From Sphingobacteriales bacterium 16-39-50 (GTDB lineage Bacteria > Bacteroidota > Bacteroidia > Sphingobacteriales > Sphingobacteriaceae), in NCBI GenBank assembly GCA_002257025.1, contig NCHA01000001.1:1-64000 (forward strand): a DNA stretch of 64,000 bases. Direction: 5' to 3'. Numbering within the stretch: position 1 is the first letter of the stretch; each line of letters begins with the position of its first letter. The position numbers and the translations under genes were made by a program. This document shows, in pieces, positions 54,412 through 63,826 of the stretch. Below the pieces are notes generated by a model. That model did not search any database and had not been told where the DNA came from. It saw only the letters and a program-made list of their open reading frames with translations.

Positions 54412-57234
54412 TTATTCCTTTTTCGATACCCTTTGCCTGTCCTGCTTCCTGCTTTCACGGATCATATCTTTCATGTTATCCATCTCCGGACCTTCTTTAA
54501 GGGCTTTCCAGTCAAATTTCTCATCAAAGGGATCCAGGGCCTTTTGAGGGTCAAAAAACCGGCTATCGGCCGGTATAGCCTTGTATGGTGTAAAATCGGG
54601 AACATCAGTAAACATATCTGCAAGGTCGCTGGCTCCTGCGTCATATTGGTTGAGGTAGGGAATACCTAAAATATTCCAGAAGGTTTTAAATATGCTTCCA
54701 AAACTCGTATGGGTATGACTTGCATAGTTTTTTCGTGTATATGGAGAAATGGCCATTAAAATACTCCTGTGCGCATCAATGTGATCAACGCCATTTTGTG
54801 CGTCATCTTCAGTAATGATGATCAACATATTCTTCCAATAGGGTGTATTGGATAAGAATTCAACAATCCGGCCTACAGCAAGATCATTATCAGCCATATA
54901 ACTCTCCCTGAAAGGATAACCGGCTTCCGGGCGTTCTGCTGCACCATGATCATTAGGAAGTATAACAGTCAAAACAGAAGGCATTTTTTCTTTGCCCATT
55001 CCCCATTTTTCATTAAACTCCTTTTCAAAAACACTTACCCTGAATTGATCAGGTATAGCCATATTATAGGTCGGGTAAGTGTATGATGTGCGCGAAAACA
55101 AAGGTTTAGGCATTGGATAATTAGCGAGGTGTTTTATTCCGCCGTATTTATAATGATCCTTATAATCGCCGGGCTCAAACATTACCCCAAAACCGAAATT
55201 GAAATAGGAAATCTTATTTCTTTCCATATGTTCCCACATTGATCCTGCCTCATTATAATCTTCTGGATAAATTGCCCCTGCAGAGCCATTAATCCCAAGA
55301 TTTCCGGGAGCATTCGAATTAGCGCGGTAAGATCGGTTTGAACCATATCCTGCCGCAGTTGTTGCTTCAACCCATTGGTTGGGATAGGTATTTACGAGCC
55401 AGCGATGCCCGTCTGCAGACACGTCAGCATCCACATAAAAGTTATCACTGAACGAAAAGGTTTTGGCAAGTTTAAGATGATTTGGCATTACCGTAGCCGA
55501 TTCAACACTTGTAGTTCCCTTATTGTTACTGAAGGATACGGCCTCTCCATATCTGGCTATAGAAGGATCGCCATTTCCATTTTTTAGCTGACCAAAAACT
55601 TCATCATAGGTTCGGTTCTCCTTAGAAATGAATACTATATGTTTAATTGGAGATTCTTTTTGACCGGGGAAAAGAGGAATAGGATTATTGTTTCTCCAGG
55701 ACAATGACGCATCGGCTGCCTTTCTGAACAGGAAATTATTCGCAATTACTTTTCTTGTCAAATCACCCAAATCCTTATCATCAGGTATGTCGCATACCTG
55801 TACTGATCCAAACATCAAACTTCCGATATATGAACCTGCGGGCCCACTTTTAAAAGCTGCCCCTCCATTCGGACCACTTCCGAATCCTTTGGCATTAGAA
55901 ATGATCAGTTTTTTGTTATCGGGTGATACCTTTAATTTTGCAGGGAACCATCCTGTTGGAATGTGTCCGATCACTTTTAATGAAGGAACGTCAATAACGG
56001 CTATGGCATTAATTCCTGATTCAGCAACATAAACCCTCTTTTCATCCGGTGAAACTGCAAGTCCGAAAGGAATAATACCTCTTAATTTACTCAATCGCTC
56101 TTCGGGTGCAAGTTTTATATGGCTTACAATCTTTTGTCTCCGGCTGTCGAGTACCGTAATATTATCATTATTCCCGTTGCTGATGAATACATAATTTCCT
56201 GCTGCGACTATTGAATTAGGGCTTGAACCCCCAACCGCCGGAATCCCGTCAACCATTTGTCCTACCATATTCCCTGTCTTGATCTTTGCAATTACAACAG
56301 GTTTAAGCGGATCCTTAACCTGCAAAGCCCAAACTGAAAATGCTTTCTCCGACTGCACCTGACCAAGTCCCGGGACCTGAACAGAATCAGTCTCAATTCC
56401 TTTTTCAGCTTCCGGAGTATCATAGGCAAAAGCGGGAGCATCTATTGAACCTCTTTTCCAGGTACCATTTACTTTCTTCTTGATATAACTGTATTCAAAC
56501 ATGCCCACATTGGCCACATAAACCGTTTTTTCATCTTTTGAAAGGCTTATTCCAAAGGGATATCGTCCAACAGGAGTTGAAGAAATCAATTTTTCCTGCA
56601 GCAGATCAATAGTAATCATTCTGAAACCAATCTGATCCACTGCATATAGATATCGGCCATCTTTCGTGCTGACCATATCGCCGATATATCCATGTGAATA
56701 ATCAACCTTACTGTCTTTATAACTGCAACTGATTGCCCCCAGAGGTTTTCCGCTAGCAATATCAAACTTGTAGACCTTATTGCTTTGTCCGCCTGCTACA
56801 TAGACAGTTTTATTATCCGGAGAAATCACCAGCCCCATAAATGCAGATTCAAGAATTCCGGTATCACCTTTTGGGTTTTCTGGTACCTGGGTGATTTGCG
56901 GGTTTTCTGAAAGAATATTTTTTAGAATATTGATCGAGATGGGATTGGTTCCTGAGTTTGCTGTGATTGCAATGTTCCCATCACTGCTTATCGCAAGTCC
57001 ATAGGGGTGAGGAGCAACCATATGGGTTTTCCCTAGCGGACTTATATACCGGCCATTAGGAATAACTGTCTTCCCATCCTTTTTGATTGTCACATATTCT
57101 TCTCCTGCAGGTGCAGAAATTATATAATCCCTTTGCTGAGCAAATGAGAGATTCGTTAAACAAACAAATAATAATGAAGTATAGGCTGTTCTTAAAATAT
57201 ATTTGAAACAAGCTCCGGTAAATTTGAATTTCAT
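54412..57234 (-). CDS. YncE-like beta-propeller/phosphoesterase bifunctional protein
   Basis: 940 aa, exported (signal about 10-33, ends LSFAQ). Residues about 40-490 are YVTN/YncE propeller blades (LVISPDNKTVYVAGGQSNKV, GLAVSPDEKRVYVAESGINA). From about 535 a phosphoesterase/phospholipase C-type alkaline-phosphatase domain follows: HIVFISKENRTYDEVFGQLK, SDNFYVDADVSADGH, ITEDDAQNGVDHIDAHRS. The metal Asp and His residues of that superfamily are present. The two-domain architecture is recurrent in Bacteroidota. Substrate unknown. It is on the opposite strand to its neighbours. Confidence 0.88.
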   Translation of the reverse strand: MKFKFTGACFKYILRTAYTSLLFVCLTNLSFAQQRDYIISAPAGEEYVTIKKDGKTVIPNGRYISPLGKTHMVAPHPYGLAISSDGNIAITANSGTNPISINILKNILSENPQITQVPENPKGDTGILESAFMGLVISPDNKTVYVAGGQSNKVYKFDIASGKPLGAISCSYKDSKVDYSHGYIGDMVSTKDGRYLYAVDQIGFRMITIDLLQEKLISSTPVGRYPFGISLSKDEKTVYVANVGMFEYSYIKKKVNGTWKRGSIDAPAFAYDTPEAEKGIETDSVQVPGLGQVQSEKAFSVWALQVKDPLKPVVIAKIKTGNMVGQMVDGIPAVGGSSPNSIVAAGNYVFISNGNNDNITVLDSRRQKIVSHIKLAPEERLSKLRGIIPFGLAVSPDEKRVYVAESGINAIAVIDVPSLKVIGHIPTGWFPAKLKVSPDNKKLIISNAKGFGSGPNGGAAFKSGPAGSYIGSLMFGSVQVCDIPDDKDLGDLTRKVIANNFLFRKAADASLSWRNNNPIPLFPGQKESPIKHIVFISKENRTYDEVFGQLKNGNGDPSIARYGEAVSFSNNKGTTSVESATVMPNHLKLAKTFSFSDNFYVDADVSADGHRWLVNTYPNQWVEATTAAGYGSNRSYRANSNAPGNLGINGSAGAIYPEDYNEAGSMWEHMERNKISYFNFGFGVMFEPGDYKDHYKYGGIKHLANYPMPKPLFSRTSYTYPTYNMAIPDQFRVSVFEKEFNEKWGMGKEKMPSVLTVILPNDHGAAERPEAGYPFRESYMADNDLAVGRIVEFLSNTPYWKNMLIIITEDDAQNGVDHIDAHRSILMAISPYTRKNYASHTHTSFGSIFKTFWNILGIPYLNQYDAGASDLADMFTDVPDFTPYKAIPADSRFFDPQKALDPFDEKFDWKALKEGPEMDNMKDMIRESRKQDRQRVSKKE

Positions 57235-57269
57235 AAATCTTTATTTGGAAAGCATAATATAAAAAAAAA

Positions 57270-57965
57270 TCATTTGTCAGATTTGAGTATCAAACGGACA
57301 AGATACTGATCCATATCGTCCTCGTAAATCATTTCACACTCCCATCCGCCTTTTTCTGCTATTGCATTTAAGGTGTCGAAATCAACATATAACCATTTAA
57401 ACCAATTTCCTTTAACCTTTTGATATTGATATTGATATGATATTTCACCGTAATAATTACTAGATATAAATTCATCAGGTTTATAGAGGTAAGCAATATC
57501 AGATGAATCGAAAATAAGCTGTCCTGAGGGCATTAATAACTTTTTTATATAATCAAGAAAATAGCGCAAACCAGGGATATCTTCACAGAGTCCGATACCA
57601 TTCATCAGCAATAGTATGGTATCGTATTTTTCAGAATCATATTGCAGTATATCGGCATTAACGACCTTTTTAACACCCCTGTGTTTCATTATTTCACAGG
57701 CTTTTGAAGAGATTTCCAGAGCAGTAACATCAATGCCTTTAGCCTGCAGAATCAGCGCATGACTACCAACCCCTGCACCAATATCCAGAGTTTTTCCCCT
57801 GCATAGATCCATTGCGATGATCTCCATTTCAGGCATATCTGCTTCGGGTCTGAAGAAAATATCAACAGGCATATCTTCAGGGTGCCCGTAACTGTTGTAC
57901 AGCCAGAGTTTACTTTTTAATTTACCCCGGTATTGATCCAGTAATGCCTGTCCGTATATATCCAT
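57270..57965 (-). CDS. SAM-dependent methyltransferase
   Basis: 231 aa class I methyltransferase. Motif I KTLDIGAGVGSHALIL is at about 74-89, followed by VTALEISSKACEIM and ILLLMNGIGLCED for the acidic and post-I positions. No signal or membrane segment. It starts 36 bases downstream of... the large phosphoesterase start lies beyond its end on the same strand, so the two may be co-transcribed with this gene first. Target unknown. Confidence 0.85.
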   Translation of the reverse strand: MDIYGQALLDQYRGKLKSKLWLYNSYGHPEDMPVDIFFRPEADMPEMEIIAMDLCRGKTLDIGAGVGSHALILQAKGIDVTALEISSKACEIMKHRGVKKVVNADILQYDSEKYDTILLLMNGIGLCEDIPGLRYFLDYIKKLLMPSGQLIFDSSDIAYLYKPDEFISSNYYGEISYQYQYQKVKGNWFKWLYVDFDTLNAIAEKGGWECEMIYEDDMDQYLVRLILKSDK

Positions 57966-58130
57966 GTATATTTTATCAAAAAATCAATCCTATAAAATTG
58001 ATTCTTAATCCTGACCTCATCAATTTTTTCTAATATTGGATAAAAATACTCCTTATGAATTGTTCTAAATTAAATTTTATTGAATTTTCATAAGATTATG
58101 TTTCTGTTAATTGTTTAGCTTATCAATTTA

Positions 58131-58160
58131 TTTGAAATACTAATAAAATTAGTAAATTGC
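58131..58160 (+). promoter_or_regulatory. Candidate promoter of the DUF2130 gene
   Basis: TTTG (58131-58134), 18-base spacer, TAAATTGC (58153-58160); it matches the Bacteroidota pattern except for the last -7 bases. Confidence 0.35.
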
Positions 58161-58213
58161 CTGATAAATTTCCAGAGGATAAAAATCATAAATTGAATAT
58201 TTAACCTGAATAT

Positions 58214-59455
58214 ATGTCAACAGAAGTAAAATGCCCATCCTGTGGACACTCGTTTCCACTTGAGGAAGCCATTGGTAAGGAATATGAGCAGGAATTGCGG
58301 GATAAGATGATTGCCTGGCAGAAGAAGAAGGATGAGGAATTTTTAAAGAAGGAAGAGGATTTTAAGGTTCAGCAAAAGGCGCTTTCGCTTAAATATGAGC
58401 AGCAACTGGCTCAGGAAAAGATCAATCTTGAAGAAGCGGTTCGTAAAAGCATAGCCATAGATTTTGAGAATAAACTGAACTTTTTAGAGAATGCCAATAA
58501 AGAGAACCAGGAAAAATTAAAGCTGGCAGGGCAGAAGGAGCTGGAGTTTCTAAAGAAGGAACAGGAACTTAAGACCAGGGCAGAAGAAATGGAGATCGAG
58601 ATTCAGCGGAAAATGCAGGCAGAGCGTAATCAGATCGTTGAACAGATCAAGAAGCAGGAGCTTGAAAAAAACCAGTTGAAAGAAACCGAACATCAATTAC
58701 GCATAAAGGAGTTTGAGAAGCAATTGGAAGATCAGAAGAAGCTGGTAGATGAAATGCGCCGTAAGGCCGAACAAGGCTCTATGCAGCTACAGGGAGAGGT
58801 TCAGGAACTGATCCTGGAAGAAGTATTGCGGGTTACCTTCCCATTTGATCAGATCGGTGAAGTTGGAAAGGGAGTTCGTGGAGCAGATTGTATCCAGGTG
58901 GTCAGGAATAAATTTGGCCAGGATTGTGGTAAGATCATTTATGAAAGTAAACGCACCAAGGATTTTGCCAACGACTGGATAGATAAACTTAAAAAGGACA
59001 TGCGTAAAGAAGGGGTGGATGTTGCAGTAATCGTAACCCAAACTTACCCTAAAGGCATGAACTGTTTTGGAGAGCGAGATGGTGTATGGATCTGCTCTTT
59101 TGAGGAAGTAAAGGCTGTGGCTTATGTTTTAAGGGATGGTATTCTGAGACTTTACAATTCTTCTAAATCACAGGAGAACAGGGGCGATAAAATGCATATG
59201 CTTTATGATTATCTGACAGGAACCGAGTTTTCTGAGCAATGGAAGGCCATACGAGAAGGTTATATGAGTATGCGCTTATCCATTCACAGAGAGCGTGATG
59301 CAATGGAGAAAATGTGGAAAATGCGCGAGAAGCAATTGGATAAGGTCTTGTTGAATGCTTCAAGTATTAAGGGTTCTATTGAAGGGATAGCTGGTGCTGA
59401 TACGATCTCGCTCAGTTTATCGGATGATGAGGACGATACTCTGTTGCTAGAATAA
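58214..59455 (+). CDS. DUF2130 coiled-coil protein with N-terminal zinc ribbon
   Basis: 413 aa. CPSCGHSF at 7-14 opens a short treble-clef-like zinc site. A long charged coiled coil covers about 25-195 (KKKDEEFLKKEEDFKVQQ). The DUF2130 domain follows at about 195-370 (GADCIQVVRNKFGQDCGKII, YESKRTKDFANDWIDKLKKD), whose acidic residue and YESKR pattern resemble restriction-like nuclease cores. Function unproven. Confidence 0.88.
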   Translation: MSTEVKCPSCGHSFPLEEAIGKEYEQELRDKMIAWQKKKDEEFLKKEEDFKVQQKALSLKYEQQLAQEKINLEEAVRKSIAIDFENKLNFLENANKENQEKLKLAGQKELEFLKKEQELKTRAEEMEIEIQRKMQAERNQIVEQIKKQELEKNQLKETEHQLRIKEFEKQLEDQKKLVDEMRRKAEQGSMQLQGEVQELILEEVLRVTFPFDQIGEVGKGVRGADCIQVVRNKFGQDCGKIIYESKRTKDFANDWIDKLKKDMRKEGVDVAVIVTQTYPKGMNCFGERDGVWICSFEEVKAVAYVLRDGILRLYNSSKSQENRGDKMHMLYDYLTGTEFSEQWKAIREGYMSMRLSIHRERDAMEKMWKMREKQLDKVLLNASSIKGSIEGIAGADTISLSLSDDEDDTLLLE

Positions 59456-59519
59456 TATTTCAAAAGCTTACAAAAATGGGGAAGCTACAGGGTGTCGTTT
59501 GACTCCGCAAATCAAACCC

Positions 59520-60152
59520 CTATGACTTTAAAACCCAAAACTCCCCCAAGTACACACTATCCGATTGCCTGCTCCGGTCGGCTGCGATAAAGGCAATGTA
59601 AACATGGTAAGGGTTTGAAGAGGGATAAACAGGCACAAGAACTTCACCGGAAGTTCTGTCACTACCTAAAACAATGCCATAAGCACCGTTTTTCAGATCA
59701 TAAGCCATCACCATGGCCTGATCATGAAGAAAGCCCCGTTCCCTTACCGGGGTCCAGCTTACGCGGAAGGTATTCGGTTCCTGCAGGCTGCATTGTATAT
59801 TTTCGGGAAGGGGTAAATTCCCTGAACTGATTTTTACAAGTGAAGGATCAATCACAATTTCACCATCAATTATCTGAATACAATTCTTCATGAGCCATGA
59901 TTTGGCTGCTGTAAAACCCTGAAATCGTTCATTATAGCCTTTGAATCCAACCCTGACAAAATCTGTAACAGGTTGCAGCCAGGCTTGTGCAGCTGCAAAT
60001 TTCCTGCGGTTAAGAGTCTCGCCTTCCTTTGGCTTTTTAGTCCTTTTTTTATAAAGACCTTTCATATATCCTACACCATTTACAGTATAACCAATCACAG
60101 ACCCCGCCTTTCCTACAAAGGGGCCATTGATACCATTGATTAATCTTGCCAT
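59520..60152 (-). CDS. DUF6266-family protein
   Basis: 210 aa. The N-terminus MARLINGINGPFVGKAGSVI and GVGYMKGLYKKRTKKP are the signature of DUF6266, a family abundant in Pedobacter and relatives and often present in many copies. The C-terminal half resembles a fibronectin-like sandwich (IQCSLQEPNTFRVSWTPV). No signal peptide. Function unknown. Confidence 0.85.
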   Translation of the reverse strand: MARLINGINGPFVGKAGSVIGYTVNGVGYMKGLYKKRTKKPKEGETLNRRKFAAAQAWLQPVTDFVRVGFKGYNERFQGFTAAKSWLMKNCIQIIDGEIVIDPSLVKISSGNLPLPENIQCSLQEPNTFRVSWTPVRERGFLHDQAMVMAYDLKNGAYGIVLGSDRTSGEVLVPVYPSSNPYHVYIAFIAADRSRQSDSVYLGEFWVLKS

Positions 60153-60204
60153 AACGTTCGGTTTATGTCTATACTGAATATAGGAAAAGTTCGGGATAAA
60201 TCCA

Positions 60205-60320
60205 AATTAAACACTTGGTTTACAGGGATTAAACGCGGATAAAACGCAGATATACCTCCGTTTTATTTGTGTTTTGTCCGCGTTTAGTCCGCGTTTACTC
60301 TGCGTTTCTTTGCAATCAGG
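60205..60320. repeat. AACGCGGAT/ATCCGCGTT-word hairpin
   Basis: Arm 1 TTAAACGCGGATAAAACGCA (from about 60229) and arm 2 GTCCGCGTTTAGTCCGCGTT (from about 60277) are built of complementary short words and can fold into a stem. Tandem CAATACTC words follow at about 60365-60386. No gene in this 278-base gap. Confidence 0.55.
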
Positions 60321-60430
60321 TATCCATCTGCCTCGAACATGACTCATACTATTAACTTAGTCTCAATACTCTATACTCAATACTCAATTCTATCTGCTAC
60401 CTTTGCATTTCAAAATAAAAATCTGTTTGC

Positions 60431-61729
60431 ATGGTCTTGTTAGAGAAATTAAAGCTGAGTAAGCCCTTGGTCAGAGCGATGACTGATGCGGGTTATTTAG
60501 GTCCCAAAGAAATTCAGCTTAAAACGATGTCTCGTATTCTGGGCGGACAGGATGTGATTTCAGTAGCGCCTGAAGGTTCGGGAAAGACAACAGCCTATGT
60601 TCTGGGATCGCTGATGCGCTTAAAATATGGGCTGGAAGAAGCTCCAAGGGCTTTGGTTCTGGTTCCGGATAAAGATCATGTATTAGCTGTAATTGAGCGT
60701 TATGAATTGCTGAACAGAAATCAGACCATTCGGATTGTGGGATTATATTCAGAAGGAGGGATGGAGTCGCAGATGGATGCCTTAGCAGATGGGGCTGATA
60801 TTGTGGTTGCCACTCCCGACAGGGCAAGAGCGATCTATCTTAAGCTCGGATTGAATTTGAATAAAATTATCATGTTCATTGTGGATGATGCTGCTGAGAT
60901 CGTTAAACGAGGAATGCAATTACCTATAGCAGAACTTGCCAGAAGCATTGTTAAGTGCCAGCATCTTGTATTTACTGAGGTTCTTCATGATAAACTGCAT
61001 CTTTTGATCGATCAGTTTATGAATCAGCCGGCTTTGATCGAAGTAAATGATTTGGGTGAACCCAAACTGGAAACTATTGATCAGTTGCTTTATAAAGTTC
61101 CTGATTTCAAGACAAAGGTAAATTTGCTCAATCTTCTCCTCAGGGATAAGGATGTATTTAGCAAAGCAGTTGTGTTCGTAAATACCCGGCTCACAGCAGA
61201 AAAAGTATTCAAGAGCCTTTTTAAATACCTTGATAAGGATATTGCGATTTACAAACCATTATTCTTTGATCACCCCGGCTTTGATCTGATTGATGATTTT
61301 AAGCAAACAGATGATACAAGAGTATTGCTTATCGCAGATGATCTGAAAGAATCAATTCAGCTTGATGGAATACCCTTTATTTTTCATCTGGAAATTCCTG
61401 CAGATGTCGAGACATTTGTCGGCAGAATAGTGAAGAGTAAGTCAGGTGCTGAAAACGAACAAATGGCAATCAGCTTTTCAACAGATATTGAACTTACTTT
61501 GATTAAGAAAATTGAGTTGGCTATCGGTAAGATCCTTCCAATTGCAGAGCTGCCTGAAGATCTTGTCATTGAAAAAGACAAACCCAAAAAGGCCATTAAA
61601 ACCACAAAAGTTAGTCCGGATACTGAAACACTGAGCGGAGCAGCCTTTCATCCCAAAAAGGAAAGTAATGCTAAAGATTATAATTACAGTTCAAGGGAAA
61701 AGGCGAAAATGAAGTTTAAGAACAGATAG
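60431..61729 (+). CDS. Degenerate DEAD-box helicase-like protein
   Basis: 432 aa with the two-RecA layout of DEAD-box proteins but eroded motifs. Walker A APEGSGKT (K52) and TPDRA are kept. The DEAD motif reads DDAA (152-155), PTRELA becomes LVPDKDH, SAT becomes FTE, and the arginine-finger motif HRIGRTGR is replaced by FVGRIVKSK. It may bind nucleotide or RNA without unwinding. The tail is Lys-rich. A true DEAD-box enzyme lies at 51165. The frame is intact, so it is not a pseudogene by disruption. Confidence 0.82.
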   Translation: MVLLEKLKLSKPLVRAMTDAGYLGPKEIQLKTMSRILGGQDVISVAPEGSGKTTAYVLGSLMRLKYGLEEAPRALVLVPDKDHVLAVIERYELLNRNQTIRIVGLYSEGGMESQMDALADGADIVVATPDRARAIYLKLGLNLNKIIMFIVDDAAEIVKRGMQLPIAELARSIVKCQHLVFTEVLHDKLHLLIDQFMNQPALIEVNDLGEPKLETIDQLLYKVPDFKTKVNLLNLLLRDKDVFSKAVVFVNTRLTAEKVFKSLFKYLDKDIAIYKPLFFDHPGFDLIDDFKQTDDTRVLLIADDLKESIQLDGIPFIFHLEIPADVETFVGRIVKSKSGAENEQMAISFSTDIELTLIKKIELAIGKILPIAELPEDLVIEKDKPKKAIKTTKVSPDTETLSGAAFHPKKESNAKDYNYSSREKAKMKFKNR

Positions 61730-61732
61730 TCA

Positions 61733-61853
61733 GGCTTGAAGCTTCGCTTCAAACTATGTGTGTCTAAAATCTATGTTTCCTTTAAAGCATAATAAAGGTC
61801 AATCTATGTGGTTAAATTTTAATCTTTTGATAGTTTAATATTGAACTCACCTT
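61733..61853. mobile_element. MITE-like element, copy 3 (5'-truncated)
   Basis: About 120 bp aligned to the right part of copy 2 (CTTGAAGCTTCGCTTCAA, CTATGTTTCCTTTAAAGCAT, end TTGAACTCACC). The left end is missing and the homology starts within a few bases of the stop codon of the helicase-like gene. No TATTTA flank. Confidence 0.65.
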
Positions 61854-61994
61854 AATCAGCGAATTTCCAAATCACTGTTGTTCGGGGAAAGTTTTTATTA
61901 AGGTTTAGCCCGACAGCAGAATTGAAACTCTTGCCATATTTAGGAAAGAGGGTATTTTATTAATGATTGTTTATTTTCATCTCGGGTATATCCG

Positions 61995-62235
61995 TATCGC
62001 TCAATAGGGCCCGCCTTTAGGCGGGTTGTAATCGGCGTGATTCAATTGGGGCTTCAGCCCCACATATGGCAGGTTAGAAAATAAGGTAAACCGGTGCTTC
62101 AGCGCCGACAACATTTAATCGGGCTTAAGCCCGATGCGGGTGTTCCGGTATAAACGGATTATTTTGGGCTGAAGCCTGGAATATCCTCCTTGTTTACCCC
62201 GCTTAAAAGCGGGGCCTATTGAGCGAGTGCGCTAA
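61995..62235. repeat. Cluster of REP-like palindromes
   Basis: At least six short GC-rich palindromes in 240 bases, among them CCCGCCTTTAGGCGGG, GGGGCTTCAGCCCC, CGGTGCTTCAGCGCCG, CGGGCTTAAGCCCG and CCCCGCTTAAAAGCGGGG. The outer pair ATAGGGCCCGC (about 62006) and GCGGGGCCTATTGAGC (about 62210) bound the cluster as inverted arms. It lies in a 619-base gap with no gene. Confidence 0.7.
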
Positions 62236-62348
62236 CAGCGGGGCTTGCTTTTTGAAATCAGGAAATAAAATTGTTAACGATACTTTTTAAAAGGATATTT
62301 TTAAACTTTTTATTTTTACCGGACAACAGTGATTCCAAAATCAGTTTT

Positions 62349-63080
62349 ATGAATAAAATTCTATTGACATTCTTACTGACATGCTTATGGATCTTTCCTT
62401 CTGATCTCAAAGCACAGAAACATCCCAAAAAGATCCTTTTATTTTATAAAACAGCAGCTTACAAGCATGCTTCCATTCCGGCAGGGATTGCGGCTATAGT
62501 CAAACTCGGAAAGGAATTCAAATTTCAGACCGATACCAGTTCTGATTCAAACCTGTTTACTGTTGAGAACCTGAAAAAATACAATGCAGTAGTGTTTTTA
62601 AGCACCTCAGGGGATATGCTGGATAGTTTGCAGCAAAGGTCATTTGAAAATTATATACGCACGGGAGGAGGATATATGGGTATTCATGGTGCTTCGGCCG
62701 GGGGATATAACTGGCCCTGGTATGGTAAACTGGTTGGAGCAATATTTAACGGTCACCCGGTTCAGCAGTTTGCCACTTTTAATGTAATTGACAGAAAAAA
62801 TAGAGCCACAAGACACCTTCCTGAGAGCTGGAATATCAAGGAGGAACTTTATAATTTTAAGAATATCAGCAATGATATAAAAGTATTGATTACTGTTGAT
62901 GAAAGTACCTACAAAGGAGGAACCAATGGTTCTTTTCATCCAATGGCATGGTATCGTGACTTTGAAGGCGGCAGGTCGTTTTATACAGCCTTGGGTCATG
63001 CTGATGAAAAATATACAAACCCCTTATTTCTGAAGCATATACTGGAAGGGATTCGGTATGCTATGGGAAGAAAGAGTTAG
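62349..63080 (+). CDS. Secreted ThuA-domain protein
   Basis: 243 aa from the ATG at 62349, with a signal peptide (ends SDLKAQ). A frame from 62271 would add 26 residues before the leader and is less likely. The ThuA (glutamine amidotransferase-like) domain is clear: KILLFYKTAAYKHASIPAGI, GGGYMGIHGAS, HPMAWYRDFEGGRSFYTALG and HADEKY. ThuA proteins in Bacteroidota accompany sugar oxidation and 3-keto-sugar pathways; here it stands alone. Confidence 0.88.
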   Translation: MNKILLTFLLTCLWIFPSDLKAQKHPKKILLFYKTAAYKHASIPAGIAAIVKLGKEFKFQTDTSSDSNLFTVENLKKYNAVVFLSTSGDMLDSLQQRSFENYIRTGGGYMGIHGASAGGYNWPWYGKLVGAIFNGHPVQQFATFNVIDRKNRATRHLPESWNIKEELYNFKNISNDIKVLITVDESTYKGGTNGSFHPMAWYRDFEGGRSFYTALGHADEKYTNPLFLKHILEGIRYAMGRKS

Positions 63081-63103
63081 GGAAGCTGAAAGCAAGACTG
63101 ATT

Positions 63104-63823
63104 TTAATACTGATTAAGACGTCTCTGGCAATCGTTTTTATAATTCCTGCCGATTGGTAACTCCTTGCCGTCTATCTCGATTTTACTGGAGTTAAAACTT
63201 TCAATCTTATTCATAGAAATAATAAAAGAGCGATGTATTCTCAGAAATTCATCATCAGGCAGTAATTCTTCCAATATGCTGATCTTCTGTTTGGAGATTA
63301 ATTCCTTGTCACTGAGCACTACTTTGATATAATCTTTCTGACTCTCGATCCATAAAATATCCTTCACATCTACTTTGACCATTTTTCTTTCAACCCTGAG
63401 ATACAGAAAGATATCCTGGTTTCTTGCAGGCATTGTTCCGGTTTGAATATTCTGTCGTGCGGTAAATCCAAAATGCTCATAAACCTTCTCCATAGCTTTC
63501 AGGAAACGGTCAAAGGATACAGGTTTAAGCAAATAATCCAGGGCATTCAGCTCGAACCCTTCAACAGCATAATCATGGTAAGCTGTTGTAAAAATTACTT
63601 TTGGAGGATTTTTAAGACTCTTTAATAGTTCTGTCCCATTAAGTCCGGGCATTTTAACATCCAGGAACATGAGATCGGCTTTTTTTTGCTGCAGCGTATT
63701 AAATGCCTGTATACCATCTCCGCATTTTGCAATGATCTCAATATCACTGAAATTCTTGAGATAGGTTTCAATGACCTCTATAGCAAGTGGTTCATCATCA
63801 ACGATCACTGTTCTTATTTTCAT
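63104..63823 (-). CDS. LytTR-family response regulator
   Basis: 239 aa. Receiver domain 1-120 with acidic pocket D9/D10 and phospho-acceptor D55 (LMFLDVKMPG), conserved Thr (IFTTAYHDYAVEGF) and Lys (YLLKPVSFDRF). The LytTR DNA-binding domain spans about 137-236 (VDVKDILWIESQKDYIKV, RIHRSFIISMNKIESF). It begins 3 bases after the kinase gene that enters from the right edge. Targets unknown. Confidence 0.95.
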   Translation of the reverse strand: MKIRTVIVDDEPLAIEVIETYLKNFSDIEIIAKCGDGIQAFNTLQQKKADLMFLDVKMPGLNGTELLKSLKNPPKVIFTTAYHDYAVEGFELNALDYLLKPVSFDRFLKAMEKVYEHFGFTARQNIQTGTMPARNQDIFLYLRVERKMVKVDVKDILWIESQKDYIKVVLSDKELISKQKISILEELLPDDEFLRIHRSFIISMNKIESFNSSKIEIDGKELPIGRNYKNDCQRRLNQY

Positions 63824-63826
63824 GCA

